A stretch of 64,000 nucleotides of DNA from Algoriphagus marincola DSM 16067 (GCF_000429405.1 NZ_AUBU01000001.1:257321-321320), one strand, 5' to 3'; positions 44,093 through 53,286 are shown, counted from the first letter of the stretch. Numbers and translations are program-made. Notes: a model not told the origin generated them from the letters alone.

Positions 44093-44118
44093 AAAAAACC
44101 CTGACTGCTAGGTCAGGG
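44093..44118 (-). terminator. Terminator after pdhB
   Basis: CCCTGAC (44099-44105) and GTCAGGG (44112-44118) form a seven-base stem; the A-run at 44093-44098 reads as a T-tract on the minus strand, just downstream of the pdhB stop. Confidence 0.8.
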
Positions 44119-44146
44119 CTTTTTTGTACTTGAAAATTTAACAGGA

Positions 44147-45127
44147 TTAATCCTTGTAAGTAACTTTTTTGATAGCTGCTATTGTTCGCTCTACATTTGG
44201 GATGGTTGCATCGATATAGGTAGGAGCATAGCTGAGTGGGATGTCCATTGAATTCACTCGAATCACCGGAGAATCCAAATAGTCAAAAGCATATCGCTGG
44301 AAGTGATAGGTCAATTCAGAAGAAATAGCCGCTACTGGATTGGCTTCCTCTACTACGACTGCTCGGTTTGTTTTCTTGAGAGACTCTACGCAAGTAGCGT
44401 AATCGATCGGACGGACACTTCGTAGGTCAATCACCTCACAATCAATCCCTTCTTTGGCCATTTGCTCTGCAGCTTCTAGAGCCACTTTCATCATTTTACC
44501 AAAAGAAATCAAAGTCACGTCTTTTCCTTTTCGCTTGATATCTGCTACTCCGATAGGAAGAAGGTATTCTGACTCAGGCACTTCTCCTTTGTCGGAGTAC
44601 ATCAATTCAGATTCCATGAAAATCACCGGATCTGGGTCCCGAATTGCGGATTTGAGCAATCCTTTTGCATCATGAGGGTTAGAAGGTACGACTACTTTCA
44701 AACCTGGAGTGTTAGCAAACCAGTTTTCGAAGTTGGAAGAGTGGGTAGCACCTAGCTGACCGGCATTTCCGGTAGGACCTCGGAAGACAATCGGAACGGA
44801 GTAAGCTCCGCCAGACATGGCATACATCTTGGCAGCCGAGTTGATGATCTGATCGATGGCTACCAAAGAAAAGTTGAAGGTCATGAATTCGATGATCGGA
44901 CGAAGGCCATTCATGGCTGCTCCGACACCGAGACCTGCAAATCCCAATTCAGAAATAGGAGTATCATAAACGCGCTCGGGACCGAACTCGTCAAGCATTC
45001 CTTGAGACACTTTGTAGGCTCCGTTGTATTCTGCTACTTCCTCACCCATCAAAAAGACGTTTTTATCACGTCTCATCTCTTCAGACATGGCCTCTCTGAG
45101 GGCTTCTCGAAACTGTATTTCTCTCAT
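44147..45127 (-). CDS. pdhB: Pyruvate dehydrogenase E1 component subunit beta
   Basis: A 326-aa subunit that forms the thiamine-diphosphate site with E1-alpha. Marks: REIQFREALREAMSEEMRRDKNVFLMGEEVAEYNGAYKVS at the start (read in parts), DTPISELGFAGLGVGAAMNGLRPI, FEFMTFNF-like region with MTFNFSLVAID, GGAYSVPIVFRGPTG, and the transketolase C-terminal domain IDLRSVRPID and VEEANPVAAISSEL. E1-alpha and E2 genes are not in this window; separate placement of pdhB is common in Bacteroidota. It is monocistronic here, ending in its own terminator. Confidence 0.95.
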   Translation of the reverse strand: MREIQFREALREAMSEEMRRDKNVFLMGEEVAEYNGAYKVSQGMLDEFGPERVYDTPISELGFAGLGVGAAMNGLRPIIEFMTFNFSLVAIDQIINSAAKMYAMSGGAYSVPIVFRGPTGNAGQLGATHSSNFENWFANTPGLKVVVPSNPHDAKGLLKSAIRDPDPVIFMESELMYSDKGEVPESEYLLPIGVADIKRKGKDVTLISFGKMMKVALEAAEQMAKEGIDCEVIDLRSVRPIDYATCVESLKKTNRAVVVEEANPVAAISSELTYHFQRYAFDYLDSPVIRVNSMDIPLSYAPTYIDATIPNVERTIAAIKKVTYKD

Positions 45128-45209
45128 TTTTTAGGTCAAAATTATGGCTCGTAAAAATAGGAAGGAATCCCTCAAAAGCAAAAATAGCTGAGGCTATTGT
45201 GGCATTAAA

Positions 45210-46577
45210 TCAGCCGAGGAAGACGGTTTTTGCATTTACAAACTCCCGAATGCCTTCCTGACTTAATTCTCGCCCATATCCTGACTTTTTGACTCCTCCA
45301 AAAGGGAGGTGTGGATTGGAAGCAGTCATGGAATTGATAAAGACTGCTCCTGTCTCAATCTGAGCGGCTAGAGTCTCTGCACGATTTAGGTTTTGGGACC
45401 AAAGTGATCCTCCCAAGCCAAATTCAGAATCATTGGCAAGTGCAATGGCTTCCTTTTCATTTTTCACCCTGAAAATTGTCGCCACAGGCCCAAATAGCTC
45501 TTCTGAATAAGCAGGGCTGTTTTTTGGGATGTCGATCAGAATGGTTGGTTCAAAGGCTGCTTTGCCCTCAGCTGGCTTGCCGCCACCCAAAATAATTTTC
45601 GCGCCGGCTTCTTCACTTTTTTTGACTTGCTCGTAAAGTTCCATCGCCAAATCAGGTCTTGCCATGCAGGCAAAGTCAGCATCATCGTCTTCAGGATTTC
45701 CGGATTTGAGCTTTTTCATTTCTTCAGTAAAAGCTTCCAAAAAAGATTCAAAAACCTCCTCTACGACGATAAATCGCTTAGCGGCAATGCAGCTTTGCCC
45801 AAAATTGATCATTCTTGCTTTGACGGCTGTTTTGGCAGCTTTCTCCACATCAGCATCTTCGAGCACTATAAATGGATCACTTCCCCCCAATTCAAGCAGT
45901 GATTTTTTGATGTGCTTGCCTGCACTTGAGGCTACGGCCGAGCCTGCTTTTTCACTACCAGTGAGCGTGACTGCTTTTACTCTTGGGTCTGCTATCAATT
46001 CATTAGTAGCTTTAGAATCGATCAGAAGGGACTGAAAAGTTCCTTTTGGGAAGCCTGCATTTTCAAAAACCCGCTGGATTGCTAAAGCACATTGAGGCAC
46101 ATTGGATGCATGTTTCAAGATTCCTACATTTCCTGCCATCAGGGTCGGGGCTGCGAATCTGAAAACTTGCCAAAACGGAAAATTCCATGGCATAACGGCT
46201 AAGACTATTCCCAATGGCTGGTATAAAACCTTGGCCTTTTTTCCGTCAGGCAAGGAAATAGCTCTAGCTGATAAAAATTCTTCGGCTTTCTCGGCATAAT
46301 ACTCGCATACCCATGCACACTTTTCGATTTCAGCTCTAGATTCCTGAATTACTTTGCCCATCTCCCAAGTGATCAAAAGCGCATATTCCTCCTGATTATC
46401 CCGAAGCTCAGCGGCTGCAGCAAGCATTAATTCTTTTCGCTTCTTGAATTCCTCTTTCCGCCAATCTTGAAAAGTTTCCTGGCCAAGGGATAAGGCTTTT
46501 TCTATTTGTTTTTCATCATATAAATCGTACTCCTTTAAAAGTTTTCCTGTGTAGGGATTGATGGATTGAATGCTCAT
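45210..46577 (-). CDS. gabD: NAD(P)-dependent succinate-semialdehyde dehydrogenase
   Basis: A 455-aa aldehyde dehydrogenase. PWNFPFWQVFRFAAP is the NAD-site Asn/Trp segment, LTGSEKAGSAVA the Rossmann loop, LLELGGSDPFIV the catalytic Glu and NFGQSCIAAKRF the catalytic Cys; the C-terminal INSMTASNPHLPFGGVKKSGYGRELS block is that of the short succinate-semialdehyde dehydrogenase group. The product would be succinate from 4-aminobutyrate breakdown, but no GABA transaminase is nearby. The ATG overlaps the rhodanese stop (four bases), so the two genes are coupled. Confidence 0.88.
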   Translation of the reverse strand: MSIQSINPYTGKLLKEYDLYDEKQIEKALSLGQETFQDWRKEEFKKRKELMLAAAAELRDNQEEYALLITWEMGKVIQESRAEIEKCAWVCEYYAEKAEEFLSARAISLPDGKKAKVLYQPLGIVLAVMPWNFPFWQVFRFAAPTLMAGNVGILKHASNVPQCALAIQRVFENAGFPKGTFQSLLIDSKATNELIADPRVKAVTLTGSEKAGSAVASSAGKHIKKSLLELGGSDPFIVLEDADVEKAAKTAVKARMINFGQSCIAAKRFIVVEEVFESFLEAFTEEMKKLKSGNPEDDDADFACMARPDLAMELYEQVKKSEEAGAKIILGGGKPAEGKAAFEPTILIDIPKNSPAYSEELFGPVATIFRVKNEKEAIALANDSEFGLGGSLWSQNLNRAETLAAQIETGAVFINSMTASNPHLPFGGVKKSGYGRELSQEGIREFVNAKTVFLG

Positions 46578-46975
46578 TCTTTGACGGGTTTATTTTCTTC
46601 TTTCCATGCCGTAATTCCGCCATCTAGCATGATGACCTTTTTGAATCCAGCTGCTTTCATTGCTGCTCCGGCTTTGGCAGTACGCTTACCTGTTCGACAG
46701 TAAAGTAAGTAGGTCTTGGATTTGTCTAGTTCTTGAATTTTTTCATTAAAATCCTCGGCAAGAAAATCCATATTTCCAGCTCCTGGAATATGACCTTCTG
46801 CCATTTCCTCTGGTGTCCGAATATCAAGTAGCGTCGTTTTTTTCTTACTTATAAGTTTATCAAACTTTTCTACAGAGACAACTTTCGCTGAATCTTTGGC
46901 AGTTTGTGCCTGTGAGAAAAAGACGGTGCCCATGAATAAAAGGGCGATAAAAAGAGTTTTTTGATAAATTTTCAT
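46574..46975 (-). CDS. Exported rhodanese-like sulfurtransferase domain protein
   Basis: The ATG at 46975 is chosen for the signal peptide MKIYQKTLFIALLFMGTVFFSQAQ; product 133 aa. A single rhodanese domain follows: TLLDIRTPEEMAEGHIPGA and YLLYCRTGKRTA with the active Cys, then VIMLDGGITAWKEE. Such periplasmic single-domain rhodaneses carry sulfane sulfur; the acceptor is unknown. A longer frame to 47041 exists but adds residues without a signal-like character. Coupled to the aldehyde dehydrogenase gene by a four-base overlap. Confidence 0.88.
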   Translation of the reverse strand: MKIYQKTLFIALLFMGTVFFSQAQTAKDSAKVVSVEKFDKLISKKKTTLLDIRTPEEMAEGHIPGAGNMDFLAEDFNEKIQELDKSKTYLLYCRTGKRTAKAGAAMKAAGFKKVIMLDGGITAWKEENKPVKE

Positions 46976-47043
46976 CGTGTTGAATTTTTGAGTGCGGTAC
47001 TTTCCATACATATTCGAGGAGAATTTAATTCCTTTCTCCACAA

Positions 47044-47547
47044 ATGTCCACTAAAATCGCCCTGATTTCTGATTCCCACAGTTACATTGATCACAAAACA
47101 CTCCAATACTTGGAAAGTGTCGATGAAATATGGCACGCAGGAGATATTGGAGCTCAAGAGGTGATGGAACAATTACCAAAAAGCAAAAAGATTCGTGCGG
47201 TATATGGAAATATCGATGATGAAGATTGCCGGGCTCGCTATCCTGAGTGGGATGCTTTTGAGGTGGAAGGGGTAAAAGTGCTCTTGACCCACATAGGGGG
47301 AAAACCGCCACGCTATGCGAAAGGGGTTCTGCCTAGGATCAAGGCCGAAATGCCCCAGTTATTTATTTGTGGGCACTCTCACATTTGCAAGGTAGAGTTT
47401 GATCAAAAGCTTAATTGTTTGTATATGAACCCAGGAGCAATTGGTCAGCAAGGATTCCATCAGATGCGTACTTTTCTGCTTTTCGAATTGGAAGATGGAA
47501 AGGTAAAAAACTTAAATGTTGTCGAACTTGGAAGGCGAGGGAGGTAG
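47044..47547 (+). CDS. YfcE/MJ0936-type metallophosphoesterase
   Basis: A 167-aa cytoplasmic phosphodiesterase with the five calcineurin motifs: ISDSHSYID, WHAGDIGA, VYGNIDDED (GNxD), LTHIGGKP and CGHSHICKV. The size and the GNID motif match the small YfcE/YmdB-like group that hydrolyses phosphodiesters in vitro; the natural substrate is unknown. It is divergent from the rhodanese gene and followed by a strong shared terminator. Confidence 0.9.
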   Translation: MSTKIALISDSHSYIDHKTLQYLESVDEIWHAGDIGAQEVMEQLPKSKKIRAVYGNIDDEDCRARYPEWDAFEVEGVKVLLTHIGGKPPRYAKGVLPRIKAEMPQLFICGHSHICKVEFDQKLNCLYMNPGAIGQQGFHQMRTFLLFELEDGKVKNLNVVELGRRGR

Positions 47548-47559
47548 TTCGGACAAAAA

Positions 47560-47580
47560 AAAGCGGCAAAAAGCCGCTTT
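47560..47580. terminator. Bidirectional terminator
   Basis: AAAGCGGC (47560-47567) and GCCGCTTT (47573-47580) form a perfect stem with a five-A loop, flanked by A/T tracts. It lies between converging genes. Confidence 0.85.
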
Positions 47581-47600
47581 CAAAATGTGGTTTAGTTTTA

Positions 47601-47744
47601 TTATTTGTCGAAAGACTTTTTCAATTCTTCCACATCTACGTTTTTGATGACAGGCTTCGCAGTCAGCTGCTTGATTTGAGCGACGCGTGTATTTTGACTC
47701 TGTCTTTTTCTTCGAAGTTTTCTTTTAAGAGTAGTAACTGCCAT
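47601..47744 (-). CDS. Small basic conserved-looking protein
   Basis: The ATG at 47744 gives 47 aa beginning MAVTTLKRKLRRKRQSQNTR, very rich in Lys and Arg, with an amphipathic C-terminal half (PVIKNVDVEELKKSFDK). A longer frame to 47807 adds 21 non-basic residues and is unlikely. The composition resembles small ribosome-associated proteins, which several Bacteroidota ribosomes carry, but I cannot name a family. The gene has its own upstream AT-rich region and a clear terminator, so it is probably real and well expressed. Confidence 0.65.
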   Translation of the reverse strand: MAVTTLKRKLRRKRQSQNTRVAQIKQLTAKPVIKNVDVEELKKSFDK

Positions 47745-47908
47745 GACAATATATTTTAATGTGTTAGATCCGAATCGGACGGCAAAGGTAGAAAAACATT
47801 TCTTCAAAGCCTAAAACCCTAAAGGAAATAATTTGGGAATTCCTTGATTCGTCGGGTGTTTCCGTAATTTTTTGGGTAAATTTGGCTTTTCAATCACCAA
47901 AGAGTTCC

Positions 47909-49273
47909 ATGCAGAAACCAACTTTGCCCAAAGGCACGCGAGATTTTGGCCCGGTTCAAATGGCCAAACGAAATTTTATTTTGGATACTATCAAGGAAAC
48001 CTTCCGACTATTCGGCTACGAACAATTGGAAACTCCTGCGATGGAAAATCTCAGCACCCTGACAGGAAAATATGGTGATGAAGGAGATCAGTTGCTATTT
48101 AAAATTCTAAATAGCGGGGATTTTCTCAAAAAAGTAACTCCACAAGATATTCAAGAGGGAGCAGCTGCGACCTTACCCAAAGTGGCGGAAAAGGGGCTAA
48201 GGTATGACTTGACTGTACCTTTTGCGAGATATGTGGTGATGAATCGGCATGAATTGACTTTTCCGTTCAAGCGCTTTCAGATTCAGCCTGTTTGGAGAGC
48301 AGATAGGCCACAGAAGGGACGATACAGAGAGTTTTATCAGTGCGATGCTGATGTGATTGGAACCGACAGTCTGCTTTGCGAAGCGGAGATTATTTTGATG
48401 ATTCGGCGTGTCTTCGAAAAGTTGGGAATTCAGGACTACAGCATTAAGCTCAACAATCGAAAAGTGCTGACAGGAATTGCAGAGGTCATCGGTGAGGCTG
48501 GAAAAGAAGGACCGCTATGTGTGGCGATTGATAAATTGGATAAAATTGGCCGGGAGAAAGTAGAGGAGGAGTTATTAGAAAGAGGTTTTGGTCCGTTCGC
48601 GATTCAAAAGCTTGCACCCTTATTTGAATGTAATGCAGAGAGTATCTCTGAAGTACTGAACTTCTTGGAGGACTTTCTTCAAGCGAGTGAGATAGGACTA
48701 CAAGGGATTAAAGAGCTTCATGAGATGCTTCAGCTACTAAATAGTCTTGGTGCAGATCAAGAGCATTTGGTATTGGATTTTCTACTGGCAAGAGGGCTTT
48801 CCTACTACACAGGAGCTATTTTCGAAGTGAAGGCTCACGGAGTGCAGATCGGTTCTGTGAGTGGAGGTGGACGCTATGATGATTTGACAGGGGTTTTTGG
48901 AATGCCTGATATGTCAGGGGTAGGCTTTTCCTTTGGCGTTGATCGGATTTATGATGTCATGGAGGAATTGGGATTATTTCCGGATCAGACGCTGACAGGT
49001 TCTCAGATACTATTGGCACATTTCGATAGAAAGGCCTATGGATATGCCTTGGGAGTTTTGAGTAAGTTCAGAACTCAAGGAATCCGGGCAGAAGTATACC
49101 CGGATCTGACCAAAATGAAGAAGCAGCTCGACTACGCAAGCAAAAAAGGAATACCCTTCGTAGCGATTTGTGGTGACGATGAAATAAAAAATGAGACCAT
49201 CGCTTTCAAAAATCTTGAAACCGGAGAGCAGGAATCTATGAAAGTGGAGGATGCGATTAATCGATTGATCTAA
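47909..49273 (+). CDS. hisS: Histidine-tRNA ligase
   Basis: The ATG at 47909 (MQKPTLPKGTRDFGPVQ) is the standard start; TTG-initiated extension to 47882 is not needed. The 454-aa class II synthetase shows TLPKGTRDF, motif 2 in RPQKGRYREFYQCDADVIG, the histidine-specific LSYYTGAIFEV and motif 3 GSVSGGGRYDDL ... GFSFGVDR, then the anticodon-binding domain (ILLAHFDRKAY to the C-terminus). It charges tRNA-His. Monocistronic; its stop adjoins the convergent 93-aa gene without spacing. Confidence 0.97.
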   Translation: MQKPTLPKGTRDFGPVQMAKRNFILDTIKETFRLFGYEQLETPAMENLSTLTGKYGDEGDQLLFKILNSGDFLKKVTPQDIQEGAAATLPKVAEKGLRYDLTVPFARYVVMNRHELTFPFKRFQIQPVWRADRPQKGRYREFYQCDADVIGTDSLLCEAEIILMIRRVFEKLGIQDYSIKLNNRKVLTGIAEVIGEAGKEGPLCVAIDKLDKIGREKVEEELLERGFGPFAIQKLAPLFECNAESISEVLNFLEDFLQASEIGLQGIKELHEMLQLLNSLGADQEHLVLDFLLARGLSYYTGAIFEVKAHGVQIGSVSGGGRYDDLTGVFGMPDMSGVGFSFGVDRIYDVMEELGLFPDQTLTGSQILLAHFDRKAYGYALGVLSKFRTQGIRAEVYPDLTKMKKQLDYASKKGIPFVAICGDDEIKNETIAFKNLETGEQESMKVEDAINRLI

Positions 49274-49555
49274 TTATTCCACTCGAAGGATGGAGCGAAT
49301 AGGTATTGTAACTCCTCCTTTAAGAACCACAAAGTCCGAACCGACAGCCCAAACGGTCGTATGGACTTCGTAAACTTGCTCGTCGATGGATCGGAAAGTC
49401 AATCGGACCTTGGTCTGAAGTAGATTGCCGAGCGTTTGTGAACGATGAAGGTCTGCCATTCTTAATTTAATGGCTTGAGGGTCAGAAAGAACGTCCTGCT
49501 TGGCAAAATTGATCATGCTGACTTGCTCCTTTTCGATTTGTTCTATTGTTCTCAT
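49274..49555 (-). CDS. Hypothetical protein with Sm-like strand pattern
   Basis: A 93-aa protein. Residues 1-45 are helical; the remainder is a run of beta strands (TKVRLTFRSIDEQVYEV, TVWAVGSDFVVLKGG, VTIPIRSILRVE), the pattern of a small five-strand barrel such as Sm/Hfq or SH3-like folds. I recognise no named family. Its stop is immediately next to the hisS stop (convergent, no gap). Confidence 0.65.
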   Translation of the reverse strand: MRTIEQIEKEQVSMINFAKQDVLSDPQAIKLRMADLHRSQTLGNLLQTKVRLTFRSIDEQVYEVHTTVWAVGSDFVVLKGGVTIPIRSILRVE

Positions 49556-49698
49556 GATGGATAATTCGGTTACAAATAATAGAAACAGAGAAAATTAGGC
49601 TAGGGTTACAGAAAATTTACTTATAGGTTATATAAAAATCATTTTTACAGAATAATATTCTGTGTTTAGAAATAAAAAAGAATTAAAATACAAGAGCT

Positions 49699-50034
49699 AT
49701 GTTTGATTTCATGAATATGATGAATAAGGTCAAGGAAGTACAGGCCAAGGTCAAAGAGGTACAGGGGCGATTGGTACACTTGACTGCCGAAGGAGAAGCT
49801 GGAGCAGGAATGGTAAAGGTGACCGTCAATGGAGATCGCAAAGTGGTCAAGATCGATATGGATGAATCATTGATTACTCCTCAGGACAAAGAGATGCTGA
49901 GTGATTTGATCGTAGCGGCTACCAACATTGCCATGGAGCAAATCGAAGGGAAAATCAAGGAAGAGATGAAATCGGCCACAGAAGGAATGATGCCAAATAT
50001 TCCTGGAATGGACTTGGGAGGAATGTTTCGATGA
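49699..50034 (+). CDS. YbaB/EbfC family nucleoid-associated protein
   Basis: A 111-aa protein of the YbaB/EbfC group. The helix MNKVKEVQAKVKEVQGRL leads into the strand region with AEGEAGAGMVKVTVNGDRKVVKIDMDESLI, then the second helix DLIVAATNIAMEQIEGKIKEEM and a Met/Pro/Gly tail. Dimers bind DNA; in many bacteria the gene adjoins recR, but here it overlaps a glycosyltransferase gene by four bases (ATGA), so the two are coupled. Confidence 0.93.
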   Translation: MFDFMNMMNKVKEVQAKVKEVQGRLVHLTAEGEAGAGMVKVTVNGDRKVVKIDMDESLITPQDKEMLSDLIVAATNIAMEQIEGKIKEEMKSATEGMMPNIPGMDLGGMFR

Positions 50035-51026
50035 ACCACTGCGCCATTGTAATTCTCAACTACAATGGAGCTGAGATGCTCAAGCGATTCCTGCCTGGAG
50101 TTGTAGAGTATTCTACTTTTGATCTGTGGGTGATTGACAATGCCAGTCAGGATGAGTCGGTTGCCATTCTTGAGCAGGAATTTCCTCAGATTTCGGTAAT
50201 TCGCCTTAGTCAGAACTTTGGGTACGCCGGTGGATACAATCAGGGCCTGGCGCAGCTGAAAGGTGACTATCAATATTATATTTTGCTCAATTCAGATGTG
50301 GAAGTTACTTCCCGCTGGGATCAAGATTTAGTCCAATTTTTAGAGACGAATCGGCAGTTTGCTAGCGCCCAACCAAAAATTCTATCGGCGAAGGACAAGA
50401 GGCTTTTCGACTATGCCGGAGCAGGGGGAGGCTTTTTAGACCATCTTTTTTACCCGTACTGCAGAGGTAGGATTTGGAACGAGATAGAAATAGATCAAGG
50501 TCAGTATGACGATGATTTGGAGGTTGACTGGACCTCAGGAGCCTGTTTTGTGATCAAAAGTGATCTATTTCATCAATTCCAGGGCTTTGATGAGCACTTT
50601 TTTGCCCATATGGAAGAAATAGATCTTTGTGTGCGTATGAGACAGGAAGGTTTTAGAATGGGGTATACTGGAAAAGTAGCAGTATATCATTTGGGAGGGG
50701 CGACCCTTGATAGAAGTAGTCCGCGAAAGTTGGAATTGAATATCAGAAATAGCCTAGCCATGATCTACAAAAATGAAAGTAGATCAAGATTCTGGTGGAT
50801 TTTTGGGCAAAAGGCCATTTTAGAAGGACTTGCTGCTCTTGGTTATTTGCTAAAAGGTCAAAGGGATTCTGCTAATGCAGTTTGGAAAGGGTACACAGGA
50901 TTTTTTAAAATGAGGAAAGAATTCCTCCAAAGAAGTGCTATAAAAAAAGCCCCATTCCTGGGGCCTTCTAAGTATGTTTTTCTGGATTTCTTTTTCAGAG
51001 GAAAAAAGAAATTCTCTGACCTTTAA
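50031..51026 (+). CDS. Family 2 glycosyltransferase
   Basis: A 331-aa GT-A glycosyltransferase of the rhamnosyltransferase-like type: VILNYNGAEML and WVIDNASQDESV (nucleotide-sugar site), LNSDVEVTSRWD (metal-binding region), SGACFVIKSDLFHQFQGFDE and FFAHMEEIDLCVRMRQEGF with the catalytic acidic block. It would extend cell-wall or surface glycans. No other polysaccharide genes flank it. Translation is coupled to the YbaB-type gene. Confidence 0.9.
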   Translation: MNHCAIVILNYNGAEMLKRFLPGVVEYSTFDLWVIDNASQDESVAILEQEFPQISVIRLSQNFGYAGGYNQGLAQLKGDYQYYILLNSDVEVTSRWDQDLVQFLETNRQFASAQPKILSAKDKRLFDYAGAGGGFLDHLFYPYCRGRIWNEIEIDQGQYDDDLEVDWTSGACFVIKSDLFHQFQGFDEHFFAHMEEIDLCVRMRQEGFRMGYTGKVAVYHLGGATLDRSSPRKLELNIRNSLAMIYKNESRSRFWWIFGQKAILEGLAALGYLLKGQRDSANAVWKGYTGFFKMRKEFLQRSAIKKAPFLGPSKYVFLDFFFRGKKKFSDL

Positions 51027-51241
51027 TCAAAAAGAACCGGGTTATTCATTTTTCTGAAGTACTTTCGAATCTTCATCATCATGGCCATCGACACGTAGAT
51101 AATGATCGGTGAACCCATAGTGACGAAGGATGAATAAATAAAGAAGAGTCTGATACTATCAATGGGAAAATTGAGTTTTTCACCCAATCGAGAGCAAACT
51201 CCGAATGCTCTTTCTTCGAAAAACAGTTTTAATTTTTCCAT
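51023..51241 (-). CDS. PspC domain membrane protein
   Basis: A 72-aa protein whose residues 10-60 form a PspC domain: FGVCSRLGEKLNFPIDSIRLFFIYSSF then a membrane segment (PIIIYVSMAMMM). PspC proteins sense envelope stress in enterobacteria; in Bacteroidota small PspC proteins are common with undefined roles. Convergent overlap of four bases with the glycosyltransferase gene. Confidence 0.88.
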   Translation of the reverse strand: MEKLKLFFEERAFGVCSRLGEKLNFPIDSIRLFFIYSSFVTMGSPIIIYVSMAMMMKIRKYFRKMNNPVLFD

Positions 51242-51300
51242 TTTTGTGTTGATTTAGTATTCGAATGTATAAAAAAATTATTTAGGAACTATAAAGCAAA

Positions 51301-53088
51301 ATGCCTGCCCGATTGTTTCAAAACTGTAAAAAAATCATCTTTCTCCTCTTTTTTTTCTTAGGATGGTCAGCTTCTGCTCAAGAATATCGCTTTATCGAAG
51401 AAGTAAACCTAAGACCGGCTAAACTTGAATATTTTCGAGATTCAGTACGGTTTCAACTCGAAGGCAGTATTCCGATAGAATCCGTAGTCACGCCCCGAAA
51501 TCCTAGGATGACGCTTTCCCTGAAAGCTGCAGGTAATATTTTAGAATTGGGAGAAATACCCCTAGAAAAAAACCTCTCGAAATATACTTTCAGCGAATCC
51601 TATCGGTTTGCTTTTGAGCCCTGGATGCAGGAGAGTTTTCTAGAATTGTCATTTTTTCAGGGGAAAAGAGAACAGTCCGAACCATTTGAAAAAAGGGTAT
51701 TGGCTAAAGGAATCATTACCACTCCCTTTTTAGCGAAAGTTGGTCGGTTTGCTCCAAGTGAAGAGATTCAAGATGTTGGACTTTTTATTCCCGGAGGAGT
51801 CGCGGACCGAGGGAATGATCAGACTGTGACATACCTGATTCAGTTTCGGCCAGGATCTTCTGATTTTGAGGCTACTCGAGCGAATGAAGCTCAGCTAAGC
51901 CAGTTGCGTGAGTTTGTAACAACGAATCCTGACATAACTTCCATTAAAATTACTGGAATTCAATCTCCAGAAACTCAAGAGGGCAAATCAAGCCGACTAG
52001 GAATGGAACGAGCGGAAGCGGTAAAGTCCGCGATTTTGAACAAGAACATCATTTTGAGGGACTCTCTGATAGACTTAGAAGCCAGGTGGAACGATTGGTT
52101 TGACTTTAGACTACTGCTGAGGGATTATGAACAAGTTTCAACCTCGGTCAAAGATCAGTTGTATGATATTTTGATGAACGGAGAGGATTACCTGACTCAG
52201 CAGGAAAGCCTCAAAAGAGTCAGGGGGTTTGATCAAGTATCGAGAGAGTTGTACCCTAAACTTAGAGCTGCCAAAATAGAAGTCAGAGCCAAACCCGGGA
52301 GGGGGATAGGCATGCAGAAGATGGCTATTTTGGAAAAAGAGCTGACCGGTAATTCATCAGTCAGTGAATTGAGTTTTGTGGATTGGGCTACCGCAGCAGA
52401 GTCCTCTGCCAGGATGAACGAGAAGACTGAAATTTATACCAAAATGACAGAGCTTTTTCGCTCGGTATTACCTTATAATAATCTAGCGGTAATAAAAATG
52501 AGGGAAGCCCAGCGAACTTTTGATGAGGATATCAAAGAGAATCTATGGACTGAGGCAGAATGGCTTCTCAACCAGGCTATTCGATTGGAGCCTAATGGGT
52601 ACTCTCTACATAATAAAGGTCAAATAGCAGCTTTGAGAGGAAACTTCTGGGAGGCTTACAGATTGCTTTCGGAGGCATCCACTCTCACGAAGAATGCAGA
52701 CTTCTTAAAAAGGAATGAAGCTCTAAGAGGAGCTTTGGATATTATTCGTGGAGATTACAAGCTTGCTACCTTACGATTTGATTATTCTTTTGATAATGCA
52801 AAAGACCTTTTCAATAAAGGACTGGCATTCTTTCTTGCTGGTGATTTTTCTCAGGCCTCGATCGCATTTGAAGAATCGGTGATCCAGAATAGATCCTTTG
52901 GGTATGGATACTATGGATTGGCGCTTCTAGCAATAAATGCCGGTCAGAAGGAAGTGGCCTTGATTCAACTTCAGCGGGCAGTTTCACTCAATGAAGAGCT
53001 CTATCGATGGATGCTTTATGATCCAAGCTTCGAGGAAATCCGGGGAATGGATGATTTTTTTGAATCTGAGCGAAAAACCCAATCCTAG
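51301..53088 (+). CDS. Exported TPR protein with OmpA-like segment
   Basis: A 595-aa protein with a signal peptide (residues 1-27, ending SASAQ). A beta-rich N-terminal part (30-170) is followed by a segment resembling OmpA C-terminal domains at about 176-245 (TYLIQFRPGSSDF ... LGMERAEAVKSAIL), though the peptidoglycan-binding Asp/Arg pair is not clear. From about residue 385 helical repeats follow that read as TPR units (WLLNQAIRLEPNGYSLHNKG, AYRLLSEASTLTKN, ALLAINAGQKEVALIQLQRAVSLN). It is likely a periplasmic or outer-membrane scaffold; exact role unknown. It stands alone upstream of the susC leader. Confidence 0.75.
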   Translation: MPARLFQNCKKIIFLLFFFLGWSASAQEYRFIEEVNLRPAKLEYFRDSVRFQLEGSIPIESVVTPRNPRMTLSLKAAGNILELGEIPLEKNLSKYTFSESYRFAFEPWMQESFLELSFFQGKREQSEPFEKRVLAKGIITTPFLAKVGRFAPSEEIQDVGLFIPGGVADRGNDQTVTYLIQFRPGSSDFEATRANEAQLSQLREFVTTNPDITSIKITGIQSPETQEGKSSRLGMERAEAVKSAILNKNIILRDSLIDLEARWNDWFDFRLLLRDYEQVSTSVKDQLYDILMNGEDYLTQQESLKRVRGFDQVSRELYPKLRAAKIEVRAKPGRGIGMQKMAILEKELTGNSSVSELSFVDWATAAESSARMNEKTEIYTKMTELFRSVLPYNNLAVIKMREAQRTFDEDIKENLWTEAEWLLNQAIRLEPNGYSLHNKGQIAALRGNFWEAYRLLSEASTLTKNADFLKRNEALRGALDIIRGDYKLATLRFDYSFDNAKDLFNKGLAFFLAGDFSQASIAFEESVIQNRSFGYGYYGLALLAINAGQKEVALIQLQRAVSLNEELYRWMLYDPSFEEIRGMDDFFESERKTQS

Positions 53089-53255
53089 GAAATTTTATAT
53101 TCTAGAACTTCTATTTATTCAAAAATTGACATCTTTTTTTGTGAAAGGCACTGTTTTTCACTGAAATACTGAAATAACCATGTCTAATTTTCAAAAATTG
53201 ACAAATTAGGTTTCGTGCGGATAAAATTTTTCGAAAGAATATTTATGAAAAGAAA

Positions 53256-53286
53256 TTTGAATTTTGTTTTAGATTCTTTAACATTG
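53256..53286 (+). promoter_or_regulatory. Candidate susC promoter
   Basis: TTTG at 53256-53259, a 19-base spacer and TAACATTG at 53279-53286 approach the Bacteroidota consensus (TAnnTTTG). It would give a leader of about 265 bases before susC. One of several AT-rich possibilities, so weak. Confidence 0.35.
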
